From NCBI RefSeq assembly GCF_030540825.1, contig NZ_JAUOEO010000001.1, positions 4,725,001 through 4,789,000 on the forward strand: 64,000 nucleotides of DNA, written 5' to 3'. Shown here in pieces: positions 36,020 through 45,370 of the stretch. The position numbers and the translations under genes are program-made. The DNA is from Flavivirga spongiicola. Its GTDB lineage: Bacteria; Bacteroidota; Bacteroidia; Flavobacteriales; Flavobacteriaceae. The notes beneath the pieces are model-generated. The model worked only from the letters and a program-made list of their open reading frames with translations, did not search any database and had not been told where the DNA came from. The number at the start of each line of letters is the position of its first letter. The first letter of the stretch is position 1.

Positions 36020-37330
36020 TTATTTTAGTTCTATTTTAATAATATTTTCAGTGTTTTCGGTTACTCTAAATCTATTATCAGCTCTTCTATTAATTACCCA
36101 AACAATACTATTGCCTGAACAGAGTAATAAAGAACTTTCTTTATCTAACAATGATAATTTTTCGTCTTTAAAATATTTGCTCACTTTCTTTTTTCCTTTC
36201 ATTCCAAATGGAAAAAACACATCACCTACTTTCCAAGGTCTCACTTCTAAAGGAAACTTTAAAAGCGATTCGTCAACATAAATAGTTGTAGTATCATTTA
36301 ATGAAACATCATTAGCTTTTGAAAATGTTAAAATACCAAAAGGTGTTTCAACCTCTTGATTTATATTTAAAATGAGAATTTCTTCTTGCTCTTCTAAATG
36401 AAGCTCACTTAAAAGCAAAGTATCTCTATGCTTTATTAATCTGTGAGTATTAGATAACACATATTTACCAGACTGAGCATCTAATAAATTCACGATGTCA
36501 TTCCATTCTGTAAATTCATAATCTTTAAAAACTTCAAATAAATATGCTTTTGGGTTATTTTGTTTTTTAAACTCAGGTATTTTAAAAATTATTTTGTTAT
36601 CCTGAATAGCATCAATGGCATCCTCTAAAAACAACTCCATGGCATCTTCGATTATATCTCCGCTGTCACTTAAATTATTAATAGTACCTTGATAGCTTTG
36701 AAGCAAACTAGGATTTATTTCTTTTAAAATAGGAATGACTTCGTGTCTTAATTTATTACGCAAATACTTAGTTGATGCATTACTACTATCTACGCGCCAC
36801 TCTAAGTTGTTAGCCTTTGCATAATCAATAACATTTTCTCTTGAGAATGGCAACAACGGGCGTACAAACTTGTTATTAATTTCTGGAATTCCTGTTAAAC
36901 CATCTAATCCTGTGCCTCTAGAGAAATTAATTAAAAAGGTTTCTAGATTATCATCTGCATGATGCGCAGTAAGTATATAATCAAAACCTAATTGTAGTGC
37001 CAACTCATCAAACCAATAATAACGTAGTTCTCTGGCAGACATTTGAATTGAAATCTTATTTTCGCTAGCGTATCCTTCGGTATTAAAACTTTCAGTAAAA
37101 GCTTCTATATTTAAATCATCAGCTAGTTGCAATACAAATTTCTCATCGTCATCACTTTCCTTTCCTCTGAGATTAAAATTACAATGTGCCAAAGAAATAT
37201 TTAGGTTTAATTGGTGACATAAATGAGTTAAAACCACACTATCTACACCTCCTGAAATAGCAATAAGAAGTTTATTTTTATTTAAAAATTCAAGACGATT
37301 ATCAATATGTTTTTTTAGTTGGTTTAGCAT
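36020..37330 (-). CDS. tilS: tRNA(Ile)-lysidine synthetase
   Basis: 436 residues. PP-loop motif AISGGVDSVVLTHL (about 24-37), TAHHADDNLETFLINFSRGTG, and the C-terminal TilS substrate domain with VRPWKVGDVFFPFGMKGKKKVSKYFKDEK. It attaches lysine to C34 of tRNA-Ile(CAU) with ATP so that AUA is read as Ile. The function is essential. It is divergent from the sigma-like gene at 37455. Confidence 0.95.
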   Translation of the reverse strand: MLNQLKKHIDNRLEFLNKNKLLIAISGGVDSVVLTHLCHQLNLNISLAHCNFNLRGKESDDDEKFVLQLADDLNIEAFTESFNTEGYASENKISIQMSARELRYYWFDELALQLGFDYILTAHHADDNLETFLINFSRGTGLDGLTGIPEINNKFVRPLLPFSRENVIDYAKANNLEWRVDSSNASTKYLRNKLRHEVIPILKEINPSLLQSYQGTINNLSDSGDIIEDAMELFLEDAIDAIQDNKIIFKIPEFKKQNNPKAYLFEVFKDYEFTEWNDIVNLLDAQSGKYVLSNTHRLIKHRDTLLLSELHLEEQEEILILNINQEVETPFGILTFSKANDVSLNDTTTIYVDESLLKFPLEVRPWKVGDVFFPFGMKGKKKVSKYFKDEKLSLLDKESSLLLCSGNSIVWVINRRADNRFRVTENTENIIKIELK

Positions 37331-37454
37331 GTTTTCAAATATACAACTTTGCCCATTTAAATACGCATCTTAGTTTTATAATCAAATGACATAAATCATA
37401 TCCCAAAATTGTGAATTTTGTAACTTTAAAGTATAAATTTTAAAACTTTTTACC

Positions 37455-38141
37455 ATGTGTTCTCTTGAAAAATTAAACGATAAAGCGACTCAAACCGCTT
37501 TTAACAAGAAGGTGGTTTCAGTAACACAACATTTGCAAGCTTATATAAAACATAGATTATATATTGCCGAATCAATAGGTGTTATTCCTAAAAACATGTA
37601 CATTTCTAATGACTTTATAGATGAAGGTATTGCCAAATTTTATGAAAATGGATATGATATAGATATTGATACCCCTGCTATAAAAATTAAGCTATTTAAA
37701 ATAGTAGATACCGATTTGGATAACCTATTTAAAAAAGAAGCGTTTCATAAAAATACGATGAGTACAAATTCAATTTTAGAGGAAGAACTGGATAATTTAG
37801 AAGAAAACTTTACTGTTGATGAAGGCTTTGATTTTGTTATGAACGAAGAGTTAGATGATATCTCGTATAAACAGGATGATAAGCACAAACATTTGTTTTT
37901 ATATGATGACAATAATTCCTCTATAATAAATGCTTTGGAAATTGAAGACATATCTGTAATACACAATAAAAATTTATTAGGTAAGTTTTACACGTTATTA
38001 CCAATTAAAGTATCTGATATAGTAGATCTTTTTATATTTGGTCGATTAACCTACGGTGAAATTGCTGAAGTTAAAAATATTGAAATCAAACGTGTTGAGC
38101 GTGTAATAAGGTTAGTTATGGAGGCTTTTAAAAGTATTTAA
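37455..38141 (+). CDS. Sigma-like protein with C-terminal helix-turn-helix
   Basis: 228 residues. The N-terminal ~90 residues are helical (THLQAYIKHRLYIAESIG), with the layout of a degenerate sigma region 2. The middle (about 100-155) is very acidic. The C-terminus LTYGEIAEVKNIEIKRVERV has the shape of a sigma-70 region 4 helix-turn-helix. It could be an atypical ECF-like factor or a DNA-binding regulator. No anti-sigma gene is adjacent; its stop lies next to the convergent pabB stop. Confidence 0.55.
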   Translation: MCSLEKLNDKATQTAFNKKVVSVTQHLQAYIKHRLYIAESIGVIPKNMYISNDFIDEGIAKFYENGYDIDIDTPAIKIKLFKIVDTDLDNLFKKEAFHKNTMSTNSILEEELDNLEENFTVDEGFDFVMNEELDDISYKQDDKHKHLFLYDDNNSSIINALEIEDISVIHNKNLLGKFYTLLPIKVSDIVDLFIFGRLTYGEIAEVKNIEIKRVERVIRLVMEAFKSI

Positions 38142-38142
38142 G

Positions 38143-39444
38143 CTAATTTTCTAATACGTGTCGCATCGCTTTGGCTTTTACCAAGCACTCTTCATATTCT
38201 TTTAAAGGATCGCTCTTCGCTGTAATTGCACTACCTACAGAATAAGACACATATGCTTTGGTGTCGTTATAAAGAATACTTCTTATAACGACATTAAAAT
38301 CGAAATCACCAGTAGGAGAAAAATAGCCCACAGACCCAGAATATAACCCTCTTTTGGTTTCTTCTAAATCTTCAATAATTCGCATAGCTGAAATTTTAGG
38401 AGCCCCCGTCATACTTCCCATTGGAAATGTACTCTTAATAACATCGACTGCATGTGTTGTTTCTTCAATCTTTGAAATTACTGTAGAAATCATTTGATGC
38501 ACTTGATCAAAGGTATACACCTTGGTCAATTCTTCTACTTGCACGCTGCCTTTTATAGCGGTTTTAGATAAATCGTTGCGCACCAGATCCACAATCATAA
38601 TATTTTCGCTGCGCTCTTTAGTATCTTGAGACAAAGCTTCTTTTAGCTTTTCATCTTCAAACATATTCTCCGAACGCTTTGCGGTTCCTTTTATCGGTTG
38701 AGAAATAATGGTCTCCCCTTTTCTTTTTAAATAACGTTCTGGAGATGCAGACAGTAAATACTTATTTCCAAATTTTAAAAATGTTGCAAAAGGGGGTTTA
38801 GAAATACTGTTAAGCTTTAAATAGGTTTCCAATGGATTGATACTGATGTTTTCTGCATAAAACTCCTGGCAAAAATTAGCTTCATAAATATCGCCCCGGT
38901 GTATATGCGCAAGCATCTTGCTTACTTTTTCAAAATATTCATCTTTATGGATACGGAGTTTTATTTTTACTTGATTTTCTTCATTTGAGAGATTGCCACG
39001 TTGTACCTCCTCGCAATGACATATGTTTTTCAAATCTTCTTCAAATTCATCATCAACACAATTCAAGTATTGTATTTCAACTTGATTTCCTCTAAACAGA
39101 AACAGTTTTTTGGGTTGAAAAAAGTACAAATCCGGAAACTCTAAGCTATCAAAATTTTTAGAGTTTAAATCTTCAATATCATTTTTCAGATCGTACGTTA
39201 AGTACCCAAAAATCCAATCATTTACATTAGTTTGGTATTCCTTAAGCATTTCAAAGCTTCCTTCAAAATTCGTTTGAATACTAGTGAAAGCATCTACTGC
39301 CAAGACTGCTTCGTAGTTGGAATGATTTTGTTCGTAGTTATTAGAATCTAACCAAACAACATCATCAAATTGCTGACTCCAAATCAGTAGTTGATTTTTA
39401 AATTGGTCAGTATTATCTAAACTGTGAATTTGTGTTGCCCTCAA
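38143..39444 (-). CDS. pabB: Aminodeoxychorismate synthase component I (PabB-like)
   Basis: 433 residues, chorismate-binding family. Core motifs are SPERYLKRKGETIISQPIKGT, MIVDLVRNDLSK, MGSMTGAPKISAMRIIE and the C-terminal GGG-type turn YSVGSAIT. PIKGT with Lys is the form seen in PabB; anthranilate synthases have PIAGT. It makes 4-amino-4-deoxychorismate for folate. Residues about 142-154 (CHCEEVQRGNLS) are encoded by a dispersed intergenic repeat that has entered the frame. No glutaminase subunit is adjacent. Confidence 0.88.
   Translation of the reverse strand: MRATQIHSLDNTDQFKNQLLIWSQQFDDVVWLDSNNYEQNHSNYEAVLAVDAFTSIQTNFEGSFEMLKEYQTNVNDWIFGYLTYDLKNDIEDLNSKNFDSLEFPDLYFFQPKKLFLFRGNQVEIQYLNCVDDEFEEDLKNICHCEEVQRGNLSNEENQVKIKLRIHKDEYFEKVSKMLAHIHRGDIYEANFCQEFYAENISINPLETYLKLNSISKPPFATFLKFGNKYLLSASPERYLKRKGETIISQPIKGTAKRSENMFEDEKLKEALSQDTKERSENIMIVDLVRNDLSKTAIKGSVQVEELTKVYTFDQVHQMISTVISKIEETTHAVDVIKSTFPMGSMTGAPKISAMRIIEDLEETKRGLYSGSVGYFSPTGDFDFNVVIRSILYNDTKAYVSYSVGSAITAKSDPLKEYEECLVKAKAMRHVLEN
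38984..39021. repeat. Dispersed intergenic repeat inside pabB
   Basis: GAGATTGCCACG followed by CCTCCTCGCAATGACA is the familiar flavobacterial dispersed repeat (GAGATTGCCACGTCGTTCC..CGCAATGACA), known to me from memory. It sits in frame in pabB and encodes CHCEEVQRGNLS on the minus strand, between the N-terminal domain and the conserved core. Confidence 0.7.
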
Positions 39445-39517
39445 TAATAAAATTTAATGCACAAAGTTAGTTAGAATCCTTAAAAAATTATAAGTTTTGC
39501 AGTCTAAACAATTTGAT

Positions 39518-39679
39518 ATACCAATTTAATTTTAAAATGTCGTATAAATAATTTGAATTATTTTTTATTTAGATGATGAATAAAAATCAATCATAGCAGT
39601 AGTTATGGTTTAATTTTGTGAAGATATATAAATAAAAAAGAAACGAATTATATGTGACATTTAAAGGTTAAATTGGTAT
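39518..39679. mobile_element. 162-bp MITE-like element, copy 2
   Basis: Inverted ends begin ATACCAATTTAA and match over 24 bases with three differences. The total is 162 bp, identical in length to the copy at 32202. Its interior reads AACTACTGCTATGATTG on the minus strand, like AACTATGGCTATGGTTT in copy 1. It fills most of the gap between divergent pabB and the epimerase gene, so it may carry or block promoters. Confidence 0.7.
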
Positions 39680-39700
39680 TACTTAAAATATGTCATTTTT

Positions 39701-40588
39701 ATGCTCACATTAGAAAACGAAAAATTAAAAATATCAGTAAAAAAAAAGGGTGCTGAATTATGCAAAATCACTTCGGTTAAAAACGAAATAGATTTTATGT
39801 GGGATGCTAATCCAAAGGTCTGGGGTAGTTATGCTCCTAATCTATTTCCTATTATTGGTGCATTAAAAAACGATACTTACTTTTTCGAAAATCAAAAATA
39901 CACATTATCTAAACATGGTTTTATAAGAAACAATAATACATTAATATTACAGGAACAAAGCCAGAGTTCTTTAACTTTTAAATTAAGTTATGATGAGGAT
40001 TCATTAAAAATATACCCATTTAAGTTTGATTTTCTTATTACTTATCAACTCATAGACAATATTATTATCATAACTCATACTATTAAAAACTATGATACTA
40101 AGACCATGTATTTTTCGTTAGGTGGACATCCGGCTTTTAAATGTCCTGTATATAACAATGAAACTTATAGTAATTATTACTTAGAGTTTGAACACATAGA
40201 AAATTCTGAAACACATTTAATTAATATGGAAAGTGGTTTGATTTCATCAAAAACAAAACCGATGTTTAATAACTCCAATAGACTACCGTTAAAACATGAT
40301 ATATTTAATGAAGATGCCCTTATTTTTAAAGATTTAAAATCTAAAAGCGTCACTTTAAACAGTAAATCACTCGGTGCTATTCTTACTGTTGAATATAGAG
40401 ATTTTTCCTACTTAGGTATTTGGGCAAAACCTGATGGTGACTATGTTTGCATTGAGCCCTGGCTTGGTATTGCCGATAGTGAAAACACCAATCAAAACCT
40501 AAAAGAAAAAGAAGGTATTTTAACTTTGATGCCACAACAAACATTTAAAGCGTCTTATAGTATTGAAATACATAACAGTCATTTATAA
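39701..40588 (+). CDS. Aldose 1-epimerase family protein
   Basis: 295 residues. Mutarotase beta-sandwich with the entry pattern ISVKKKGAELCKITSV, FMWDANPKVWGSYAPNLFPIIG, LSKHGFIRN, the catalytic region FSLGGHPAFKCP (His) and the late acid in YVCIEPWLGIAD (Glu). It resembles the LACX/YeaD-like branch more than GalM. It interconverts anomers of a sugar or sugar phosphate; the exact substrate is open. Its start lies 21 bases after MITE copy 2. Confidence 0.88.
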   Translation: MLTLENEKLKISVKKKGAELCKITSVKNEIDFMWDANPKVWGSYAPNLFPIIGALKNDTYFFENQKYTLSKHGFIRNNNTLILQEQSQSSLTFKLSYDEDSLKIYPFKFDFLITYQLIDNIIIITHTIKNYDTKTMYFSLGGHPAFKCPVYNNETYSNYYLEFEHIENSETHLINMESGLISSKTKPMFNNSNRLPLKHDIFNEDALIFKDLKSKSVTLNSKSLGAILTVEYRDFSYLGIWAKPDGDYVCIEPWLGIADSENTNQNLKEKEGILTLMPQQTFKASYSIEIHNSHL

Positions 40589-40627
40589 ATTTATTAGGCT
40601 TAACTTTGCCAGCAAAATAACATCATT

Positions 40628-41980
40628 TTGAGTTTTCAAGATTTAAATTTAAATACCCCACTTTATAATGCATTAGACGACTTGGGTTTTACAATCCCCA
40701 CGCCTATTCAAGAGCAAGCATTTAATGTTGTTAGTTCTGGTAAGGACATGGTAGGTATTGCACAAACGGGTACCGGTAAAACCTTTGCCTATATGTTACC
40801 TATTATTAAAAATTTAAAATATTCTACTCAAGAAAACCCACGTGTTTTGGTTTTAGTACCCACACGTGAATTGGTAGTTCAAGTAGTGGATGAAATTGAA
40901 AAGCTTTCTAAATATATTAACAATCGTGTTTTAGGGGTTTATGGCGGCACTAATATCAATACTCAGAAACAGGCAGTGGCAGAAGGTATAGATATTCTGG
41001 TAGCCACTCCCGGTAGGTTATATGATTTGGCTTTAAGCAGAGTTTTACAGCTTAAATCGATACAGAAACTAGTCATTGACGAAGTTGATGTGATGCTCGA
41101 TTTAGGGTTTAGGCATCAATTAGTTAACATTTTTGATATTCTCCCTGAACGTAGACAAAATATTATGTTCTCGGCTACCATGACAAAAGATGTTGATGCC
41201 TTAATTAGTGATTTTTTTAAAAGCCCTGAGCGTGTTTCTATTGCTGTTTCGGGTACACCTCTTGAAAATATTTCACAAACACGTTATAATGTTCCTAATT
41301 TTTATACCAAGGTCAATTTATTAACGCATTTACTAAATGATACCGAAACTTTTAATAAAGTTTTAATATTTGTAGCCTACAAGCGTATGGCCGATCGCTT
41401 GTTTGAAAAAATGGATGCCATATTCCATGACGAATTATGTGTGATTCATTCTAATAAAACCCAAAATTACAGGCTACGAAGTATTGAGCAATTTCGACAT
41501 GGTGACAACCGCATTTTAATTGCCACCGATGTGATGGCACGTGGATTAGATATTGACAACGTATCGCATGTTATAAATTTTGATACGCCTCTATACCCCG
41601 AAAATTATATGCATCGTATAGGTAGAACTGGACGTGCTGAACGTGAAGGCAAATCGATAGTTTTTTCTACCGAAAAGGAACAAGAGTCTATTGAAAGTAT
41701 TGAGGTTTTAATGGGTATGAAGGTTCCTTTATTAGAGATTCCTTCTGTTGTTGAAGTTTCTACAGAATTAATTGAAGAAGAGCGTCCGCAAATAAAAGAA
41801 CGCAACAATCCTACAAAACGAAAAGATGAAGATGCTCCAGGGCCTGCATTTCATGAAAAATCTGAAAAAAACTCTAAAGAAAATTTAGGCGGTTCTTATA
41901 AATTTAAAATTGCTGCTAAGTATAAAAAACCTAAAACAAGAGGTGATAAGAATTATAATAAACGGAATAAGAGAAAATAG
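40628..41980 (+). CDS. DEAD-box ATP-dependent RNA helicase
   Basis: 450 residues from a TTG start that gives the standard MSFQDLNLNTPLYNAL opening. Motifs: Q motif FTIPTPIQEQA, Walker A AQTGTGKT, motif Ia PTRELVVQ, motif II VIDEVD (DEVD instead of DEAD), motif III FSATM, motif V ATDVMARGLDID and motif VI HRIGRTGRA. A basic C-terminal tail (about 395-450; KYKKPKTRGDKNYNKRNKRK) suits RNA binding. A role in ribosome assembly or cold growth is usual for the group. Confidence 0.93.
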   Translation: MSFQDLNLNTPLYNALDDLGFTIPTPIQEQAFNVVSSGKDMVGIAQTGTGKTFAYMLPIIKNLKYSTQENPRVLVLVPTRELVVQVVDEIEKLSKYINNRVLGVYGGTNINTQKQAVAEGIDILVATPGRLYDLALSRVLQLKSIQKLVIDEVDVMLDLGFRHQLVNIFDILPERRQNIMFSATMTKDVDALISDFFKSPERVSIAVSGTPLENISQTRYNVPNFYTKVNLLTHLLNDTETFNKVLIFVAYKRMADRLFEKMDAIFHDELCVIHSNKTQNYRLRSIEQFRHGDNRILIATDVMARGLDIDNVSHVINFDTPLYPENYMHRIGRTGRAEREGKSIVFSTEKEQESIESIEVLMGMKVPLLEIPSVVEVSTELIEEERPQIKERNNPTKRKDEDAPGPAFHEKSEKNSKENLGGSYKFKIAAKYKKPKTRGDKNYNKRNKRK

Positions 41981-42230
41981 TACGCAGTATTCAGTGGAAG
42001 TTTGCAGTATTTCCTTTACTCCTCTGCGTTCTTGCGCGATTAAAAATATCGTTTTTGAGCCGTATTAGCACAAAACAAAAATATATCAGTAAGCAGTATT
42101 AAGTAATCAGTATTCAGTCTCAGTTTGCAGTTGTTATCGTTTTCAAAATTTAGCTTTTAGGTTTGTTTTTGAGTATTGAACTTTAAAGTGGGTTACTGCT
42201 TATGTAGAAATGATAGAAAATCTAAAATAT
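41981..42230. repeat. Intergenic CAGTATTCAGT-type repeats
   Basis: In the 250-bp gap after the helicase gene, GCAGTATTCAGT, GTTTGCAGTATT, AGCAGTATTAAGT, TCAGTATTCAGT and GTTTGCAGTT recur between 41983 and 42130. CTCTGCGTTCTTGCGCG lies in the middle. These look like decayed copies of a dispersed flavobacterial intergenic repeat. Confidence 0.5.
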
Positions 42231-43916
42231 TTATTCGTCACTCAATAAGTCATTATTATCTTCTGAAATTATTTTCGTTTTATTATTTAAGTTATCTACA
42301 CTCATTGTATATGGTGCTAATTTTTTATCGTAATCTTTTAGAATAAATTCAAGTAATATGTCATTATCTTGAATTTTGAAAATAAATCTTGGAAGATTTT
42401 TAATGTTTTTACTTTCCATGTATGGGTGGACAAATATACTACTAGTCACCTGACAAACCTGGATATCTGGTGTAAAATCGGTAGACGTATTAGTCTCCTT
42501 AGTTTGTCCAGATATATGTTCATATTGGTCGTAACTACCCTTTATATTAAATAAAATAAGGTTTGATTCAAAAAATATTTCTGTATTAAAAAATAGAAAC
42601 ATATCATAGACAAATCTATTGCCAAAAAAGTAAAGAGATGTCCCTAATAAAATAAAGAATAGGCTCCACATGATTTTTGGTGCAAATTCTACCAATAAAT
42701 CTGCGTTAAGAGAAACTCTCTCAAAATGTATATCAGGAAAAGTAAGAACTCCAAAGAAGATTACAAATAACCCTAAAGAAAATAGAATAACGCCTAATGT
42801 ATAGACAGTTGACAATTTTTTTTCAATAAGATCATTATATGTCGTGGAAACAATTTTAGGATTAGTTTCATAAAGCTTATTATACTCAAAAGTCCCTTTA
42901 TGCTTTTGGTCGCCTGAGACATATCCACCAGATTTATTTGTTGAACCATTAAAATACCATCCTGTTTTCTCACTTATTACATCTTCAAATTGTGATAGTA
43001 AAAATTCCGGTTGCCTACCAATTTTTCGATTATTTAAACCTATAGATGATTTTGTTACATTTACCTCCTTACGATTAGAAAAAGTAGTATAAATTAATTT
43101 AAACGATACAATGGATGTGTATATAATTATTGACACCAGAGCAAGCATAGTAGCTAATAACCAATAATTAATATCACTTCCATATGGTTTATATAGAAAT
43201 ACAGTAATAGTATAAAAAACAATAAAGTATAAAATTCTTTTTCCCATTCTATAATTATTGTTTTTATTTTCTATAAAATCAATTTTTGAAGGATACCATA
43301 ATGTTAATAGTCCAACTAAAATAAAAAGATTTATCCAAACCATTCCAAACGGTATTACTTCGAGGTAGTTAAAAAATCCGTACACAATCAGAATTAAAAT
43401 AAAATATCCAATTATTATTATTGGTCTTAACTGGTTTTCTATGAAATTTGAAATGGGATAAGGCGCATAATCAAAAATATCTGACATTCCCTTTTTCGAA
43501 AAAAGTTTAAATATTAAAAATTTCAAGTCTCCAATTTTATTTATTTCTTTTGGACTAGAACTAAAACTTATAGAGCGAAATATTTTGTCATATTCTTCAG
43601 AAACATTACTTCTTTGCCCTAGTAAATTATTAATTTTAATATCGCGAGTTTTATCAAAAATATCTTTAAGGCTAAAGTCATACTCATTTTTATAGCCTCT
43701 GATTAATAGTTTGACTCCTGCAATTAAAAAAGCCAGACCAGAAGATATTTTTATAGCAAATTGAGTATAATTACCTTGCTTATAATCACTTTTCACTAAA
43801 AATAAAAAGACTAAACCGAGTACTAATAATATTCCCCCTTTTAAAAACGATGCATATGCTAATTTTCTAAAAGGGTATATTTCTTTTGTGCGGTTTTTAC
43901 TTAGATCATCCCTCAT
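42231..43916 (-). CDS. Unrecognised multi-pass membrane protein
   Basis: 561 residues with about eight hydrophobic segments (near 27-42, 53-69, 165-185, 190-208, 228-245, 250-275, 365-388 and 408-428), then a soluble C-terminal domain of ~130 residues rich in Asp/Asn and strand-forming. A soluble stretch at about 285-360 includes GWYFNGSTNKSGGYVSG. No family is recognised. It stands alone on the minus strand, and its leader holds a sequence repeated upstream of the Crp-like gene. Confidence 0.7.
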   Translation of the reverse strand: MRDDLSKNRTKEIYPFRKLAYASFLKGGILLVLGLVFLFLVKSDYKQGNYTQFAIKISSGLAFLIAGVKLLIRGYKNEYDFSLKDIFDKTRDIKINNLLGQRSNVSEEYDKIFRSISFSSSPKEINKIGDLKFLIFKLFSKKGMSDIFDYAPYPISNFIENQLRPIIIIGYFILILIVYGFFNYLEVIPFGMVWINLFILVGLLTLWYPSKIDFIENKNNNYRMGKRILYFIVFYTITVFLYKPYGSDINYWLLATMLALVSIIIYTSIVSFKLIYTTFSNRKEVNVTKSSIGLNNRKIGRQPEFLLSQFEDVISEKTGWYFNGSTNKSGGYVSGDQKHKGTFEYNKLYETNPKIVSTTYNDLIEKKLSTVYTLGVILFSLGLFVIFFGVLTFPDIHFERVSLNADLLVEFAPKIMWSLFFILLGTSLYFFGNRFVYDMFLFFNTEIFFESNLILFNIKGSYDQYEHISGQTKETNTSTDFTPDIQVCQVTSSIFVHPYMESKNIKNLPRFIFKIQDNDILLEFILKDYDKKLAPYTMSVDNLNNKTKIISEDNNDLLSDE

Positions 43917-44030
43917 ATTTTGATTAGTTAATTAATAGTGTCGCTTTTTACATTACACACAACGACCAAATATAAACTTGTTTTAATGCAGAAACAAGTT
44001 CAGAACGAGTTGTTTAACATTTTATCATAA

Positions 44031-44110
44031 GCGAAGTTATATTTTTAAAAACTAAAAATCAATATTTTAAGTAAGAAATATCTACTAACTCACAAACAGT
44101 TGTAAACAAA
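44031..44110. repeat. Copy A of an ~80-bp repeated leader sequence
   Basis: Matches 45990-46068 over about 80 bases with scattered differences, including GCGAAGTTA/ACGAAGTTA, AAATCAATATTT and CAAACAGTTGTAAACAAA. Both copies lie upstream of minus-strand genes. The partial palindrome TCACAA-ACAG-TTGTAA is at 44090-44105. The rest of the 390-bp gap (43917-44306) holds no gene I can support. Confidence 0.6.
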
Positions 44111-44306
44111 TTTTCATTTTCCATGTTTTTATAAAACTTTTTAAAATTTAATGTCGTTACATCCATTTCAAAAACTTTAGTGACCAAGGTTTATCATTTG
44201 GAGCAGTATATAAAACCATCTTCTTTTATAAGAAACCTTCAGAATAATTATGAATGTTCCTTGAATTTAAAAAGATGGTTTACAATGATGTTTTTTATAT
44301 AAAAGA

Positions 44307-44720
44307 TTAGGCTTCCGAAGCAATTACAAAAGCAGCAGAATCCTCATAAAATCGATATTCTTTTATTTTATTGTCTTCAATTATGCTAAGTTGTGTCCAG
44401 TCGCTTACAAATAGTTTTCCTGTTGCTTTTACTTCGTGAGTGAATTTTCCATTTGCAAAAACAACATTTTCATTGCCAACAACTCTTTCTACAACAAATT
44501 CTTTAGTATTAAATAAATTGATAATATTAGCAATGAATTGTGTGGCTTCTTCCTTTGTTCTATAGGTACCATGTAATTGTTCTTTTTCTCGTTCTTGATC
44601 TTTAACACTAACGATAAGGCAATTATCATGGAATAAATTTAAAACGTTATCTATATCGCCATTTTGAAAAGCTTTAAAATAATCCTGTACGACTTTAATA
44701 CTGTTTTCTGAATTGTTCAT
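44307..44720 (-). CDS. NTF2-like/SnoaL-type small protein
   Basis: 137 residues. Cone-shaped NTF2-like fold: helix VQDYFKAFQNGDIDNVLNLFHDNC, then strands ending in FVVERVVGNENVVFANGKFTHEV and DWTQLSIIEDNKIKEYRFYEDSAAFV. Members are isomerases, ligand carriers or unassigned. It follows the FMN reductase gene by 27 bases on the same strand, so a shared redox or detoxification task is possible. Confidence 0.8.
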   Translation of the reverse strand: MNNSENSIKVVQDYFKAFQNGDIDNVLNLFHDNCLIVSVKDQEREKEQLHGTYRTKEEATQFIANIINLFNTKEFVVERVVGNENVVFANGKFTHEVKATGKLFVSDWTQLSIIEDNKIKEYRFYEDSAAFVIASEA

Positions 44721-44747
44721 GTTTTTTATTTTTAAGATTTAAATTAT

Positions 44748-45287
44748 TTATTTTGAAAATGAATTGATTAATATCCGAATGGATTCACTTAACCTCGTAT
44801 CTTCATCATAATCTGCTATTTGTAAATTGGAATGATCATATTTATTATTGAAACTACCTAATGAATAATGACTAACTAAATTTCCTCCCCATATTGGTAA
44901 AAGTTTTGTCAATATTTGAAGATGAGACGCGCCTCCGTTTGCTCCTGGAGAAGTACTCATTAACAACACAGGTTTTCCTCCAAAAAACTTTTGATCTATT
45001 CTTGAAAGCCAATCGATTATATTCTTAAAAAAAGAAGTCGGCAGTCCATTGTGCTCAGGAGAAGTAATTATAAAAGCATCAGCTTCTATAAAAAAACGAA
45101 AAATTTCCTTGATTGATTGAGGAATTCCATTTTTCTCAATCTCTTGGCTGTAAATAGGAATTTGATAATCGGTTAGTTGAATGTGATGCACATTCCCTTT
45201 CTGAATTTTATTGATAGCCGAGATCAATAATAGTTCATTGATTGACTCAGGATTATTACTTCCTGAAAATGCCAATATTTTTTTCAT
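44748..45287 (-). CDS. NADPH-dependent FMN reductase family protein
   Basis: 179 residues. Flavodoxin-like fold with the phosphate loop ILAFSGSNNPESINELL at the N-terminus, the FMN/NADPH region FIITSPEHNGLPTSFFKNIIDWL, and KPVLLMSTSPGANGG. It reduces FMN or quinones/azo compounds with NADPH. It heads a two-gene unit with the NTF2-like gene, 83 bases downstream of the Crp-like gene on the same strand. Confidence 0.9.
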   Translation of the reverse strand: MKKILAFSGSNNPESINELLLISAINKIQKGNVHHIQLTDYQIPIYSQEIEKNGIPQSIKEIFRFFIEADAFIITSPEHNGLPTSFFKNIIDWLSRIDQKFFGGKPVLLMSTSPGANGGASHLQILTKLLPIWGGNLVSHYSLGSFNNKYDHSNLQIADYDEDTRLSESIRILINSFSK

Positions 45288-45370
45288 TTGTACTTTTAAT
45301 TAAATTAATAGTACAAACTTAGCTGAACAAAAAAGTTGAAATCTTAACCTACCTTAAGAAAAACGGTTTT

